This document shows positions 1 to 8,226 of a stretch of DNA of 64,000 bases, piece after piece. The DNA comes from Acetobacter farinalis (GTDB lineage Bacteria > Pseudomonadota > Alphaproteobacteria > Acetobacterales > Acetobacteraceae), in assembly GCF_026240015.1 (NCBI RefSeq), contig NZ_JAPIUX010000004.1, positions 1 to 64,000 of the forward strand, in the 5' to 3' direction. Under the pieces are notes generated by a model. It saw only the letters and a list, made by a program, of their open reading frames with translations, was not told the DNA's origin and did not search any database. Every line of letters begins with the position of its first letter. Position 1 is the stretch's first letter. The translations under genes and the position numbers were made by a program.

Positions 1-49
1 TCAGCCGAGCAAGCCGCTCTTCAACGTCAAAAAATCCCGCCTGCTTCAT
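1..49 (-). CDS. IS5-family transposase, N-terminal fragment cut by the window edge
   Basis: Only the first 16 codons lie in the window. Read on the minus strand from the ATG at 49 they give MKQAGFFDVEERLARL, which I recognise from memory as the usual opening of IS5-group (IS1031-like) transposases in acetic acid bacteria. The DDE catalytic domain would lie to the left. The gene reads out of the window, so its integrity cannot be judged. The sequence at 50-130 would be the upstream end of the element. The family call rests on a short stretch and is tentative. Confidence 0.55.
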   Translation of the reverse strand, partial: MKQAGFFDVEERLARL

Positions 50-130
50 GATCCATACTCCAATCAACGCAAGGAAAATGGAATCACAGAGCAGACCTCA
101 AAACCAGAGGGTTTTTCGAACCCTCCACCT
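50..130. mobile_element. Right end of the IS5-type element, with probable terminal inverted repeat
   Basis: This is the short leader of the transposase gene. At 107-125 there is a near-palindrome, GAGGGTT-ttttc-AACCCTC type (7-bp arms), close to where the element should end. IS1031-group elements duplicate a TNA trinucleotide, and TTA occurs at 131-133, so the outer edge is probably near 130. The other terminus is outside the window and the exact boundary is inferred. Confidence 0.4.
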
Positions 131-408
131 TTAGGCTATAATATGTCTGGGTGCTCTGGAGGCCCCGTCCTGATGCATGGAGACCGTAAAGGCCTGCATC
201 GATGGTTCATCGTTGCAATGGTCATTCGAGGACCCAACGGCGCCGGCAAGGGTGACGCAGGCGTGTTTGATATAATCACATTGCGGCGCATTGACGCCAT
301 TCAGCCAAACGGAAAGATCAAACAAGACCCTGTGGGCTGGCTTCCGTAATCCGCGCCACTTAGTCGCCCCCAAAGGCTCCGGATGCCAGCCGTAGCGCCA
401 ATCCACGC
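131..408. other. Stretch between the IS end and the integrase with no recognisable gene
   Basis: Short open frames exist on both strands, including a minus-strand frame overlapping the integrase 3' end, but none has a recognisable protein, a good ribosome binding site or a start I can defend. The stretch is probably element DNA interrupted by the IS insertion. I see no tRNA, terminator or clear repeat in it. Confidence 0.4.
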
Positions 409-1473
409 CTACCCCATCGCCAACGCCCTTTCCCTGGCCCTGATCTGGGCGACCCGATCGACAATGCTGGGATTGTAATACCGCATCAGCATGCGCGGGT
501 CCTTGTGCCCGGTGGTCTTGGCCAGTTCGAAGCAATCGCGATGCAGCGGAGCCAGGCGGGTGCATCCGACATGGCGCAGGTCATGGAAGGTCAGCTTGCC
601 AGCCAGGCCGATCCGCCTGGTGGCCGCCCGGTAATGATACTGGATGTGCCACGTCGTGAATCCACCTTCTTCGGCAGATGCGTCGGGATCGCCGAAGACC
701 CACCCGTCCAACCGGCGGGGCAGAGTATCCCGCATGTCGCGAATGCAGGCTGAGGCGGCGCTGGTCAGCGGGACATCGCGGGCCGAGCCGCTTTTGGACC
801 GGGGGATGTGGATATGGGTGTCGTGGACATCCTTCCACTTCAAGGCCCGAATCTCGCCCTGACGCATGGCCGTGTGCATGGCGATCTTCACGGCCCAGAC
901 GAGCCAAGGCGGCCCTTCCTCACAGGCCGCCACCAACTTCGCCTCATCCTGATCCGTCAGATCGACACAACGGCCGTCATTGGCCTTCGGCCTGGCGACT
1001 CCCGTGCAGGGATTATCGACCTTGAAGCCGTGCTGACGCGCCCATTTGAAGACGGCCGACAGGAGATTGAGCGAATTATAGACCGTAGAAGGTGCCTTGC
1101 CGGCCCGGACCATCCGCTCACGCCACTCGACGATATCGGTGATATCGACCGAGATGATGGGATAGGACGCGATGGCCTCCTTCTTCCAGGCGCGGAGTCG
1201 GTTGATCTCCTGTTTCACGCCCTTCTTCTTCGGGCTTTCCTCGGTCATGTAGAGGTCGATGACTTCGGACAGCTTCGTCCGCTTCTCGCGCGCCTTGTCC
1301 ACGAAATCGTCGCCGTCGATCTTGCCGACAGTCGTGGTCTTGAACCGGACCGCCTCGGCGAAGGTGTCAAAGGTCCGGCTGGTCGCAACGTCCTTGCGCC
1401 GTATCTTGACCTCATACTGCCCCGGCCCACGTCGATAGACACCAGGCTCGGAAGTCTTCTCATGCTTCGCCAT
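409..1473 (-). CDS. Tyrosine recombinase / phage-type integrase
   Basis: A 354-residue site-specific recombinase of the tyrosine family. It would catalyse integration and excision of the element to its left at the adjacent tRNA-Ser. Visible features are an N-terminal arm-binding region, a SAM-like core-binding domain (about residues 65-155) and a C-terminal catalytic domain. The catalytic pattern is R204 (in AMRQGEIRAL), a candidate lysine near 228, H297-x-x-R300 (HDLR), H323 (TGHKD) and a tyrosine at 332 or 333 (MRYYNP). All key residues are present and the length is normal, so the protein is probably intact. The gene lies directly 3' of tRNA-Ser and in the same direction, the classic arrangement for an integrase next to its attachment site. 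No excisionase is visible in the window. Confidence 0.93.
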   Translation of the reverse strand: MAKHEKTSEPGVYRRGPGQYEVKIRRKDVATSRTFDTFAEAVRFKTTTVGKIDGDDFVDKAREKRTKLSEVIDLYMTEESPKKKGVKQEINRLRAWKKEAIASYPIISVDITDIVEWRERMVRAGKAPSTVYNSLNLLSAVFKWARQHGFKVDNPCTGVARPKANDGRCVDLTDQDEAKLVAACEEGPPWLVWAVKIAMHTAMRQGEIRALKWKDVHDTHIHIPRSKSGSARDVPLTSAASACIRDMRDTLPRRLDGWVFGDPDASAEEGGFTTWHIQYHYRAATRRIGLAGKLTFHDLRHVGCTRLAPLHRDCFELAKTTGHKDPRMLMRYYNPSIVDRVAQIRARERALAMG

Positions 1474-1550
1474 CGCTCATCCCCACAGCCGGAGATGGAC
1501 GCCTCGCCCACGCACGGCGTCACACCTCGGCTCTGGGGATAATTTTAGCG

Positions 1551-1570
1551 ATTGTCGCAAATTGTCGCAA
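1551..1570. repeat. Tandem 10-bp direct repeat upstream of the integrase
   Basis: ATTGTCGCAA occurs twice back to back (1551-1560 and 1561-1570), between the integrase start and the tRNA-Ser 3' end. Short direct repeats here are typical of integrase arm-type or recombination-directionality sites, but this function is inferred. Confidence 0.6.
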
Positions 1571-1629
1571 AAAACCAGACGGGAAAGGGCTGAACACACC
1601 CGGAACATCCGTCTAAGTCATTGAAATCA

Positions 1630-1719
<90 letters not shown>

Positions 1720-1787
1720 GTTCGGCGGCTTATAAGCAGGGTTTTTATGGGGCGCAAGCAGATATCCGGCTGTTTTGCAAGTTCCTG

Positions 1788-1817
1788 TTGACGAAGGCAG
1801 GACTCTCCCCGTAAAAA
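1788..1817 (+). promoter_or_regulatory. Possible sigma-70-like promoter of rplU-rpmA
   Basis: TTGACG (1788-1793) is followed after 18 bp by TAAAAA (1812-1817). This would give a leader of roughly 115 nt before rplU. The match to consensus is only partial and the call is speculative. Confidence 0.3.
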
Positions 1818-1941
1818 GCCGCACCACTCCACATAGATGGAGCCATGCCGCCAATGCGGCCAGGGAACAAAAAGCGACCAAGGCCTTTCGCCTGCGCCCA
1901 TGCCGCGGGGGGTCAAGAGATCGGAAAGAGAGACAGGTTTT

Positions 1942-2256
1942 ATGTTCGCAGTTATCCGCACCGGCGGCAAGCAGTATCGGGTTGAGCCCAACATGGTGCT
2001 CAAGGTTGAAAAGCTGGAAACCGAAGCTGGCGCCACAATTACCTTTGATGAAGTTCTTGCCGTAGGTGGCGAAGGCACCACCACCATTGGTGCACCCACA
2101 GTGGCTGGCGCAAAGGTGACGGCAACCGTCATCGCCCAGGACCGCCTCAAGAAGGTCATCATCTTCAAGAAGCGCCGCCGGCAGAACAGCCGCCGCAAGA
2201 ACGGCCACCGCCAGCCGGTTACCGTCCTGCGCATTCAAGAGATTAACGCCGCCTGA
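1942..2256 (+). CDS. rplU: 50S ribosomal protein bL21
   Basis: A 104-residue protein starting MFAVIRTGGKQY, the standard opening of bL21, with the lysine/arginine-rich block KKRRRQNSRRKNGHR near residues 72-87 that contacts 23S rRNA. Length and sequence are typical. The frame is open 35 codons further upstream, but homology starts at the ATG at 1942. rpmA follows 41 nt downstream, the near-universal rplU-rpmA-obgE order. bL21 binds 23S rRNA in the large subunit. Confidence 0.97.
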   Translation: MFAVIRTGGKQYRVEPNMVLKVEKLETEAGATITFDEVLAVGGEGTTTIGAPTVAGAKVTATVIAQDRLKKVIIFKKRRRQNSRRKNGHRQPVTVLRIQEINAA

Positions 2257-2297
2257 GCCCACTGGGTTCGGCTGGCAGACCACGGAGGACTTAGGTC

Positions 2298-2567
2298 ATG
2301 GCACAAAAGAAAGCAGGCGGTTCATCCCGCAACGGGCGCGACAGCGCCGGACGCCGTCTGGGCGTCAAGAAATTTGGCGGCGAACAGGTTATCGCCGGGA
2401 ACATCATCATCCGCCAGCGCGGCACGAAGATGAAGCCGGGCGTTAACGTTGGCGTTGGTCGCGACCACACCATTTTTGCTCTGGTTGATGGCAGCGTTCG
2501 CTTTGAGCGTCGCGCTGAAGGCCGCGTACACGTTTCTGTGGTTGCGCTGCCGGCCGCTGCTGAATAA
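2298..2567 (+). CDS. rpmA: 50S ribosomal protein bL27
   Basis: An 89-residue protein with the conserved start MAQKKAGGSSRNGRDS and the core RLGVKKFGGEQVIAGNII. Its flexible N-terminus reaches the peptidyl transferase centre. There is no N-terminal cleavage extension of the Firmicutes type. A GGAGGA ribosome site lies just upstream (about 2284-2289). It sits between rplU and a strong terminator, so rplU-rpmA form a short operon separate from obgE. Confidence 0.97.
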   Translation: MAQKKAGGSSRNGRDSAGRRLGVKKFGGEQVIAGNIIIRQRGTKMKPGVNVGVGRDHTIFALVDGSVRFERRAEGRVHVSVVALPAAAE

Positions 2568-2615
2568 GCATTCGGCAACTCCACCACGCGTTTTTCCCGT
2601 GGCCGGAATGGCAAG

Positions 2616-2643
2616 GGGCCGGTCCTCAGGATCGGCCCTTTTT
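2616..2643 (+). terminator. Rho-independent terminator after rpmA
   Basis: GGGCCGGTC and GATCGGCCC form a 9-bp stem (one G-T pair) with a 5-nt loop, followed by a run of five T. It separates rpmA from obgE. Confidence 0.88.
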
Positions 2644-2668
2644 CACGTTCAGGCTTTGAAAGTATCCC

Positions 2669-3685
2669 ATGAAGTTTCTTGATCAGGCTAAAATCTACGT
2701 CCGCTCAGGCGATGGCGGAGATGGTGTTACGGCCTTCCGCCGGGAAAAATATATCGAATTCGGTGGTCCGGACGGGGGCAACGGTGGGCGTGGTGGCGAC
2801 ATTATTTTTGAAGCTGTCCCCAACCTTAACACCCTGATCGACTTCCGCTATACGCAGCATTTCCGCGCCCGGAAGGGTGGCAATGGCGCTGGCTCAGACC
2901 GTACGGGGGCTGCGGCGCAACCTGTCGTCATCAAAGTGCCGATTGGCACCCAGATCATGGATGATGACCGGGAAACCCTGCTGGCGGATCTGGATGAAGC
3001 CGGAAAGCGCATTACCCTGTGCCGGGGTGGCGATGGCGGATTTGGCAACGCCAATTACAAAAGCAGCACCAACCGCGCCCCGCGCCGGTCTGACAAAGGC
3101 TGGCCGGGTGAAGAACGCTGGGTCTGGCTGCGCCTGAAGCTGATTGCGGATGTCGGGCTGGTTGGCCTGCCCAACGCTGGCAAATCCACCTTCCTTTCCG
3201 TAGTGTCCGCCGCACGCCCGAAAATTGCCGATTATCCCTTCACCACCCTGCACCCCCAACTGGGCGTTGTGCGCCTGTCCATGACAGAAGAGTTTGTGGT
3301 GGCGGATATTCCAGGGCTGATTGAAGGCGCGCACGAAGGTACCGGGCTGGGTGACCGCTTTCTGGGCCATGTGGAACGCTGCGCCGTCCTGCTGCACCTG
3401 ATTGATGGCGCGGCGGGCGATGTGGTGGATGCCTGGCGTACAATCCGGCACGAGCTTGCCGCTTATGGCGGCGGGCTGGCGGAAAAGCCGGAAATCATCG
3501 CCCTGAACAAGAATGACGCCATGACCCCGCGGGAAGCCTCTGCCCGCAAGCGGGCGCTGGAAAAAGCCAGCGGCGCGCCTGTCATGCTGATTTCCGCCGC
3601 AACTCAGCAGGGCGTGCCGGAGCTGCTGCGAGCCATCCAGACACAGGTCACCGCCATCCGTAAGGATGAAAAGGACCACGCTTAA
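2669..3685 (+). CDS. obgE: Obg-family GTPase (ribosome assembly / stress)
   Basis: A 338-residue essential GTPase that binds the 50S subunit and links ribosome maturation with growth and stress control. Residues 1-158 are the glycine-rich Obg fold (FGGPDGGNGGRGG, GNGAGSDRTGA). The G domain follows with G1 GLPNAGKS (166-173), G2 threonines near 192, G3 DIPG (213-216), G4 NKND (280-283) and G5 SAA near 312. The variable C-terminal domain is very short. It lies downstream of rplU-rpmA as in most bacteria, but after a terminator, so it needs its own promoter or read-through. Confidence 0.97.
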   Translation: MKFLDQAKIYVRSGDGGDGVTAFRREKYIEFGGPDGGNGGRGGDIIFEAVPNLNTLIDFRYTQHFRARKGGNGAGSDRTGAAAQPVVIKVPIGTQIMDDDRETLLADLDEAGKRITLCRGGDGGFGNANYKSSTNRAPRRSDKGWPGEERWVWLRLKLIADVGLVGLPNAGKSTFLSVVSAARPKIADYPFTTLHPQLGVVRLSMTEEFVVADIPGLIEGAHEGTGLGDRFLGHVERCAVLLHLIDGAAGDVVDAWRTIRHELAAYGGGLAEKPEIIALNKNDAMTPREASARKRALEKASGAPVMLISAATQQGVPELLRAIQTQVTAIRKDEKDHA

Positions 3686-3737
3686 ACACCCCTACCCCGC
3701 CCTCACGGCGGCTGACGCAGAGATGGAGTGAACTTCC

Positions 3738-4868
3738 ATGACCGGACACCCCGCCAGCCCCTCCCTTTCTTCCGCCAGACGGCTCGTTATCAAGATTGGC
3801 AGTGCGCTGGTGGTGGACCCGGATCAGGCCGCCCCGCGACAGGCCTGGCTGGCCAGTGTGGCTGAAGATATTGCCCTCCTCCGGCGGCAGGGCACGGATG
3901 TGGCCGTTGTCTCCTCCGGAGCCATTGCGCTGGCCCGCCACACGCTGGGGTTGACGGGCGGGCCGCTGCGCCTGCCAGAGAAACAGGCTGCGGCGGCTGT
4001 CGGACAGATCAGTCTGGCGCAGGCCTGGAGCCACGCGCTCTCGGCCCAGGGCCTGACCGCCGCACAGCTTTTGCTGACACCGGATGATACGGAAGACCGG
4101 AAACGCTACCTGAACGCACGCGCCACGCTGGACACGCTGCTTGGGCTGGGCTGCGTGCCGGTTATTAATGAAAACGATACGGTTGCCACAGCCGAAATCC
4201 GCTTTGGGGATAATGACCGGCTGGCCGCCCGTGTGGCGCAGATGATTGGCGCCGACCAACTTATCCTGCTTTCCGATATTGATGGCCTCTACACAGCCGA
4301 CCCGCGCACGGACCCGAATGCACAGCATATTCCGGTGATTGAAACACTCACCCCGGAGATTGAAGCCATGGGGGGTGAACCGCCACCGGGCTATTCTTCC
4401 GGTGGCATGCGCACCAAGCTTCTGGCCGCAGGGATTGCAACCCGTTCCGGCTGCGCCATGGCGATTGCGCTGGGCAAGCAACCCCATCCGCTCCGCGCGC
4501 TGCTGGAAGGCGCACGCTGTTCATGGTTCCTGCCGCAAACCTGTGCCCAGACCGCCCGGAAGCAATGGATTGCCGGCAGCCTGACCCCGGCTGGGGAAAT
4601 CATGATTGATCCGGGGGCGGCACAGGCACTGCGTCAGGGTGGCTCTCTGCTTCCGGCTGGGGTGCTCGGTGTGAAAGGAACGTTCACACAGGGGGATCTG
4701 GTTGTTGTGCTGGATCAGGGGGGCCGTGTTCTTGCACGCGGCCTTTCCTCTTACGATGCTGAGGATGCCCGCCGCATTGCCGGACACCGCTCCTCAGAGC
4801 TTGCAGATATTTTAGGCTGGCAGGGGCGCGATGAGATCATCCATCGGGATGATCTCGTGATGCTCTGA
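3738..4868 (+). CDS. proB: Glutamate 5-kinase
   Basis: A 376-residue enzyme for the first step of proline synthesis, phosphorylating glutamate to gamma-glutamyl phosphate in the cytoplasm. The amino acid kinase domain (about 15-260) has VIKIGSALV at the N-terminus, SSGAIALAR, and VINENDTVAT with DNDRLAARVAQMIGAD. A PUA domain occupies about 285-360 (AGEIMIDPGA...GSLLPAGV). Proline feedback normally acts on the kinase domain. proA is not in the window. obgE-proB adjacency is common in alphaproteobacteria; the gap is 52 nt. Confidence 0.96.
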   Translation: MTGHPASPSLSSARRLVIKIGSALVVDPDQAAPRQAWLASVAEDIALLRRQGTDVAVVSSGAIALARHTLGLTGGPLRLPEKQAAAAVGQISLAQAWSHALSAQGLTAAQLLLTPDDTEDRKRYLNARATLDTLLGLGCVPVINENDTVATAEIRFGDNDRLAARVAQMIGADQLILLSDIDGLYTADPRTDPNAQHIPVIETLTPEIEAMGGEPPPGYSSGGMRTKLLAAGIATRSGCAMAIALGKQPHPLRALLEGARCSWFLPQTCAQTARKQWIAGSLTPAGEIMIDPGAAQALRQGGSLLPAGVLGVKGTFTQGDLVVVLDQGGRVLARGLSSYDAEDARRIAGHRSSELADILGWQGRDEIIHRDDLVML

Positions 4869-4897
4869 GGGCGGGCTTCCGCTCTCAGTCAATCCGA

Positions 4898-5551
4898 TCA
4901 GCGGTCGGCAGGCCTGCGGGACGGCCAGTTCAGCACAGGCTCGGACCGCCCACCCTCTTCCTCCCGCAGGCGTACAGGCTGCGGTGCCACGGGCTGAGAA
5001 AAATCAGGCCTGTAGGGCGGCTGGTCCGCATCCGGGGCGCGATGACGGCGCATGACATCGGCCAGCGGCTCCTGACGCACGGACGCGTCTTTCTGCTGCT
5101 CATGCCAAGGCATACGGCGGCCTGACCGCTCGGCGGGCTCCGGCTCCAGATTCGGCACAGGGGGCGCATTCTTGCGGGGCTCATACGCATCCGAGACCTT
5201 GGGCGCACGCAGCGGCGTCAAGGCCGGAGGCGTGAGAACCGGGGCCTGTCTGGCGGGTTCCGGCGGGCGGATTTCCTCCACATACACACCCTCCCCCAGA
5301 GAGGCGCGGGGCACCGCCTCATCCTGCGTCGGACGGGCGGCCTCTCCCTGCCATGAGGCCAGACGCATGGAAAACGCCCGCGTTTCGGCCTGAATGTCCT
5401 GAAGCTGCAACTCAAGTTCCGCCAGGCGGCCTTTTACGCCGAAAACAGCAAAAGGCATCATCAGGAACGCAAGCCCGAAGACAATGACAAACGCCATGAT
5501 CAGCAGTTGCGCCCACAATGGCATCCACTCGGGAAACACCAGAGACATCAT
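4898..5551 (-). CDS. Membrane-anchored hypothetical protein with coiled coil
   Basis: A 217-residue protein of unknown function. One transmembrane segment is visible at about residues 14-37, followed by a short predicted coiled coil (about 40-62, GRLAELELQLQDIQAETRAF) and then a charged, proline-rich, probably disordered tail with many arginines. Such a layout suggests an envelope anchor or scaffold, but that is inference. The start is the ATGATG at 5551. It lies 115 nt downstream of the GapR-type gene on the same strand and converges with proB. Confidence 0.7.
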   Translation of the reverse strand: MMSLVFPEWMPLWAQLLIMAFVIVFGLAFLMMPFAVFGVKGRLAELELQLQDIQAETRAFSMRLASWQGEAARPTQDEAVPRASLGEGVYVEEIRPPEPARQAPVLTPPALTPLRAPKVSDAYEPRKNAPPVPNLEPEPAERSGRRMPWHEQQKDASVRQEPLADVMRRHRAPDADQPPYRPDFSQPVAPQPVRLREEEGGRSEPVLNWPSRRPADR

Positions 5552-5666
5552 CCGTTACAGACCCCACATGTCCACTTTATTCATACCACACAGCGGCCCT
5601 TGAACAGAAGCGCGACGTAGGCCCGCACCAGGTTCAGGGGTTTGCTGCCCGGCACGGCCTTCTTGA

Positions 5667-5939
5667 TTACATTCCAAGCGCGCGGCGATAGATATCAAGC
5701 AGGGTTTCCTGCTCTTCCACTTCGCTCGGCTCTTGCTTGCGCAGACGAATGATCTGCCGGATGACCTTGACATCAAACCCGGCGGACTTGGCTTCCGTAA
5801 AGATATCCTTGATATCGCCTGCAAGAGCCTTGCGTTCTTCTTCCAGACGCTCGACCCGTTCGATGATGCTTCTCAGCCGGTCTGCGGCAATGCCGCCCAC
5901 AGCGGCATCTTCACCACCGGCAAATCCTTCGGTATCCAT
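5667..5939 (-). CDS. gapR: GapR-type nucleoid-associated protein (DUF2312)
   Basis: A 90-residue protein matching the DUF2312/UPF0335 family in layout: a leading helix with RLRSIIERVERLEEERKALAGDIKDIF, then EAKSAGFDVKVIRQIIRLRK and a short C-terminal helix. In Caulobacter the family member GapR forms tetramers that clamp overtwisted DNA ahead of polymerases and aids replication and segregation. The family is almost confined to alphaproteobacteria, which supports the taxonomic reading. Residues 1-15 before the coiled coil are poorly conserved and the exact start may shift. The DNA-binding role is taken from the family. Confidence 0.9.
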   Translation of the reverse strand: MDTEGFAGGEDAAVGGIAADRLRSIIERVERLEEERKALAGDIKDIFTEAKSAGFDVKVIRQIIRLRKQEPSEVEEQETLLDIYRRALGM

Positions 5940-6199
5940 GCTCCGGTTCCCCTGTTTGCATAGCGTGTTCAGAACATAAGTGCGGCGGACATTTCACCCG
6001 CCACGCCCGAACACCAAAGGCGCGGGCTTATCGCGAGCCGCCCGCGCGGTCAATTACCTTGACAGCCAGAGGGCTTGCGGACAAACCCTCTGGCACACTG
6101 CCTTCCTGACTGCTCCACTCTTTTATACGTTGGTGTGGAAGAAAGTCTTTGTTTGGGGCTTTTCAAAGGCACCCACATTCCTGCGGGAGTAACAGCACC

Positions 6200-7672
6200 A
6201 TGGCGCACATCAACCGGATTGATCCGTTCGATTTTGTTATTTTCGGTGCCACGGGCGATCTGACAATGCGCAAGCTCCTGCCTGCGTTTTTGCAGCGTTT
6301 CCATGCACAGGAATTTCAGGATGACACCCGCATTCTCTGCGTGGCCCGCTCCGCCCATTCCACGGACCAGTTCCGTGAGCAGGTGCGCGCAGCACTCAAG
6401 GAGTTCGCCCCCGACACCGCACGGGATGCCGGGACACTGAACAGCTTTCTGGCTCTGGTGCAGTATGTTGCGCTGGATGCCACAAAGCCGGACAGTGACT
6501 GGAGCGGCCTTGAAGAGAATCTGCCCAACCCGCAGAGAACGCGAGTCTTCTATCTGGCCACAAGCCCGGCCCTGTATGCCCCGCTTTGCGCGGCACTTGC
6601 CGAACACAGCCTGATTACCCCCCTCACCCGCGTAGTGCTGGAAAAGCCGATTGGCGTCAGTCTGGAAACAGCGGCGGAAATCAATGACGGCGTGGGACGA
6701 TTCTTCCCCGAAGAGTCCATTTACCGGATCGACCATTATCTGGGGAAAGAAGGGGTCCAGAACATTCTGGCCCTGCGGTTCGCAAACCCGGCGCTTGAAA
6801 AGCTCTGGTCTTCCGATGCCATTGCCCATGTGCAGATTACGGCGGCCGAGACGGTGGGTGTTGGTTCACGTGGCGCGTATTACGATAGCTCCGGCGCCTT
6901 GCGGGACATGGTGCAGAACCACCTTCTGCAGGTTCTGTGCATGGTCGCCATGGATGCTCCGGCCTCCCTTCAGGCAGATGATCTGCGGAACGAGAAGCTG
7001 AAGGTCCTCAACGCCCTGCGCCCCATGACACCCGATATGGTCCGCCATAACGTGATTCGCGGGCAGTATACGGCGGGCCGGATTGATGGGCACGATGTGC
7101 CGGGCTACCTTGAGGATCTGGACCAGAACCGTGCAAGCAACACGGAAACCTTCGTGGCCATCCGCACAAAAATCCGCTCTGCGCGCTGGGGCAACACGCC
7201 GTTTTACCTGCGCACCGGCAAGCGTCTGGCCGCCAAGACAACGGAAATCGTGTTGCAGTTCAGACCGCAGATGTGGCCGATTTTCAGCAACACGCCTTCT
7301 CCGGGCAGGCTGGTAATCCGCATAGCCCCCGATGAAGGGCTTTCTCTGGTTCTGGCCAGCAAGGATCCGGGTGCCGGGGGCTTCCGTGTCCGGAATGCTG
7401 CGCTTGATCTGGAGTATGAAAACCAGTTCACCATCGAATATCACGATTCCTATGAGCGGCTGTTGCTGGATGCCGTGCGTGGTAACCCGGCCCTGTTTAT
7501 CCGCCGTGATGAAGTCGAGGCCTCCTGGCGGTGGATTGAGCCCATCCTGAATTCCTGGCGTCATGCCCTTTCTCCGCTGGAACCCTATCCGGCCGGAAGC
7601 TGGGGCCCCGCCTCCACCCGCGCCCTTCTCGCCCGTGATGGCGCGCTGTGGCATGAAGATATGCTGACATGA
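6200..7672 (+). CDS. zwf: Glucose-6-phosphate 1-dehydrogenase
   Basis: A 490-residue enzyme oxidising glucose 6-phosphate to 6-phosphogluconolactone with NAD(P)+, the entry to the oxidative pentose phosphate pathway, the main sugar route in acetic acid bacteria. The dinucleotide-binding motif is FGATGDL (15-21) and the active-site signature is RIDHYLGK (176-183). The C-terminal domain is complete. The chosen ATG at 6200 follows GGGAG at about 6185 and begins the family homology; the frame is open further upstream only through a weak TTG. The next gene overlaps by 4 bases. Confidence 0.97.
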   Translation: MAHINRIDPFDFVIFGATGDLTMRKLLPAFLQRFHAQEFQDDTRILCVARSAHSTDQFREQVRAALKEFAPDTARDAGTLNSFLALVQYVALDATKPDSDWSGLEENLPNPQRTRVFYLATSPALYAPLCAALAEHSLITPLTRVVLEKPIGVSLETAAEINDGVGRFFPEESIYRIDHYLGKEGVQNILALRFANPALEKLWSSDAIAHVQITAAETVGVGSRGAYYDSSGALRDMVQNHLLQVLCMVAMDAPASLQADDLRNEKLKVLNALRPMTPDMVRHNVIRGQYTAGRIDGHDVPGYLEDLDQNRASNTETFVAIRTKIRSARWGNTPFYLRTGKRLAAKTTEIVLQFRPQMWPIFSNTPSPGRLVIRIAPDEGLSLVLASKDPGAGGFRVRNAALDLEYENQFTIEYHDSYERLLLDAVRGNPALFIRRDEVEASWRWIEPILNSWRHALSPLEPYPAGSWGPASTRALLARDGALWHEDMLT

Positions 7673-8121
7673 GCACACCCCCTTCCAAACCTTCGGCCAC
7701 CCTGCGTGGCCCGTTCCGCAAACGCACGATGCGGCAGCATATCCTGCGCCGCCTGCTGCTGGTGGTGCCCATTTCCGTGCTGATGATCGTGCTGGCCAAA
7801 ACCGGCGTGATGGAGACCCTGACAGACCGCTACACCTTCCGGCCCGAAAGCTGGTTTGATGACAGCGCTCTGGTGCGCCACCTGCGCGTTATGGTGACAC
7901 ATAACGGCATGACGCAGGTCAAGCCGGACTGCCTGCTGTTTGTAGTGAACGGGAATGATCCGCCAACGGCTTCCCGCATTGATGTGATGCAGAAAACATC
8001 CGGCGCCTGCCCTGGCCCCAAGGGAGAACTGCCCAAACTGTTCACCCTGCGGGTTGACCGGATGAACCGCATCATCATGTCTGATCAGGGCTCTCCCACC
8101 GTATTCCACCCGATGCCCTGA
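7669..8121 (+). CDS. Small membrane-anchored hypothetical protein coupled to zwf
   Basis: A 150-residue protein starting on the ATGA that ends zwf, so translation is probably coupled. A basic N-terminus (FRKRTMRQHILRR) precedes one transmembrane segment at about 25-43, which points to an N-in anchor with a periplasmic domain of about 105 residues. Two cysteines (in KPDCLLF and SGACPGP) could form a disulfide. I do not recognise the family. The tight link to zwf is the only functional clue. Confidence 0.75.
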   Translation: MSTPPSKPSATLRGPFRKRTMRQHILRRLLLVVPISVLMIVLAKTGVMETLTDRYTFRPESWFDDSALVRHLRVMVTHNGMTQVKPDCLLFVVNGNDPPTASRIDVMQKTSGACPGPKGELPKLFTLRVDRMNRIIMSDQGSPTVFHPMP

Positions 8122-8184
8122 AGCGTTCTTTCCGGGCCAGCCGCCGCGAGACTTCGGTGACGCGGTTGGTCCGGACAGGACTGA

Positions 8185-8207
8185 AGCGGAGCGACCGCAC
8201 CTCCGCT
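8185..8207. terminator. Weak hairpin between convergent genes
   Basis: A 7-bp stem (AGCGGAG / CTCCGCT) with a 9-nt loop lies between the zwf-linked gene and the convergent hydrolase gene. There is no T-run, so a terminator role is uncertain. Confidence 0.25.
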
Positions 8208-8226
8208 CGTAGTATGAGAGAGCGGG

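Noticed and set aside
6059..6093. TTGACA at 6059-6064 as the zwf -35 box
   Set aside because: No acceptable -10 element follows at 16-18 bp.
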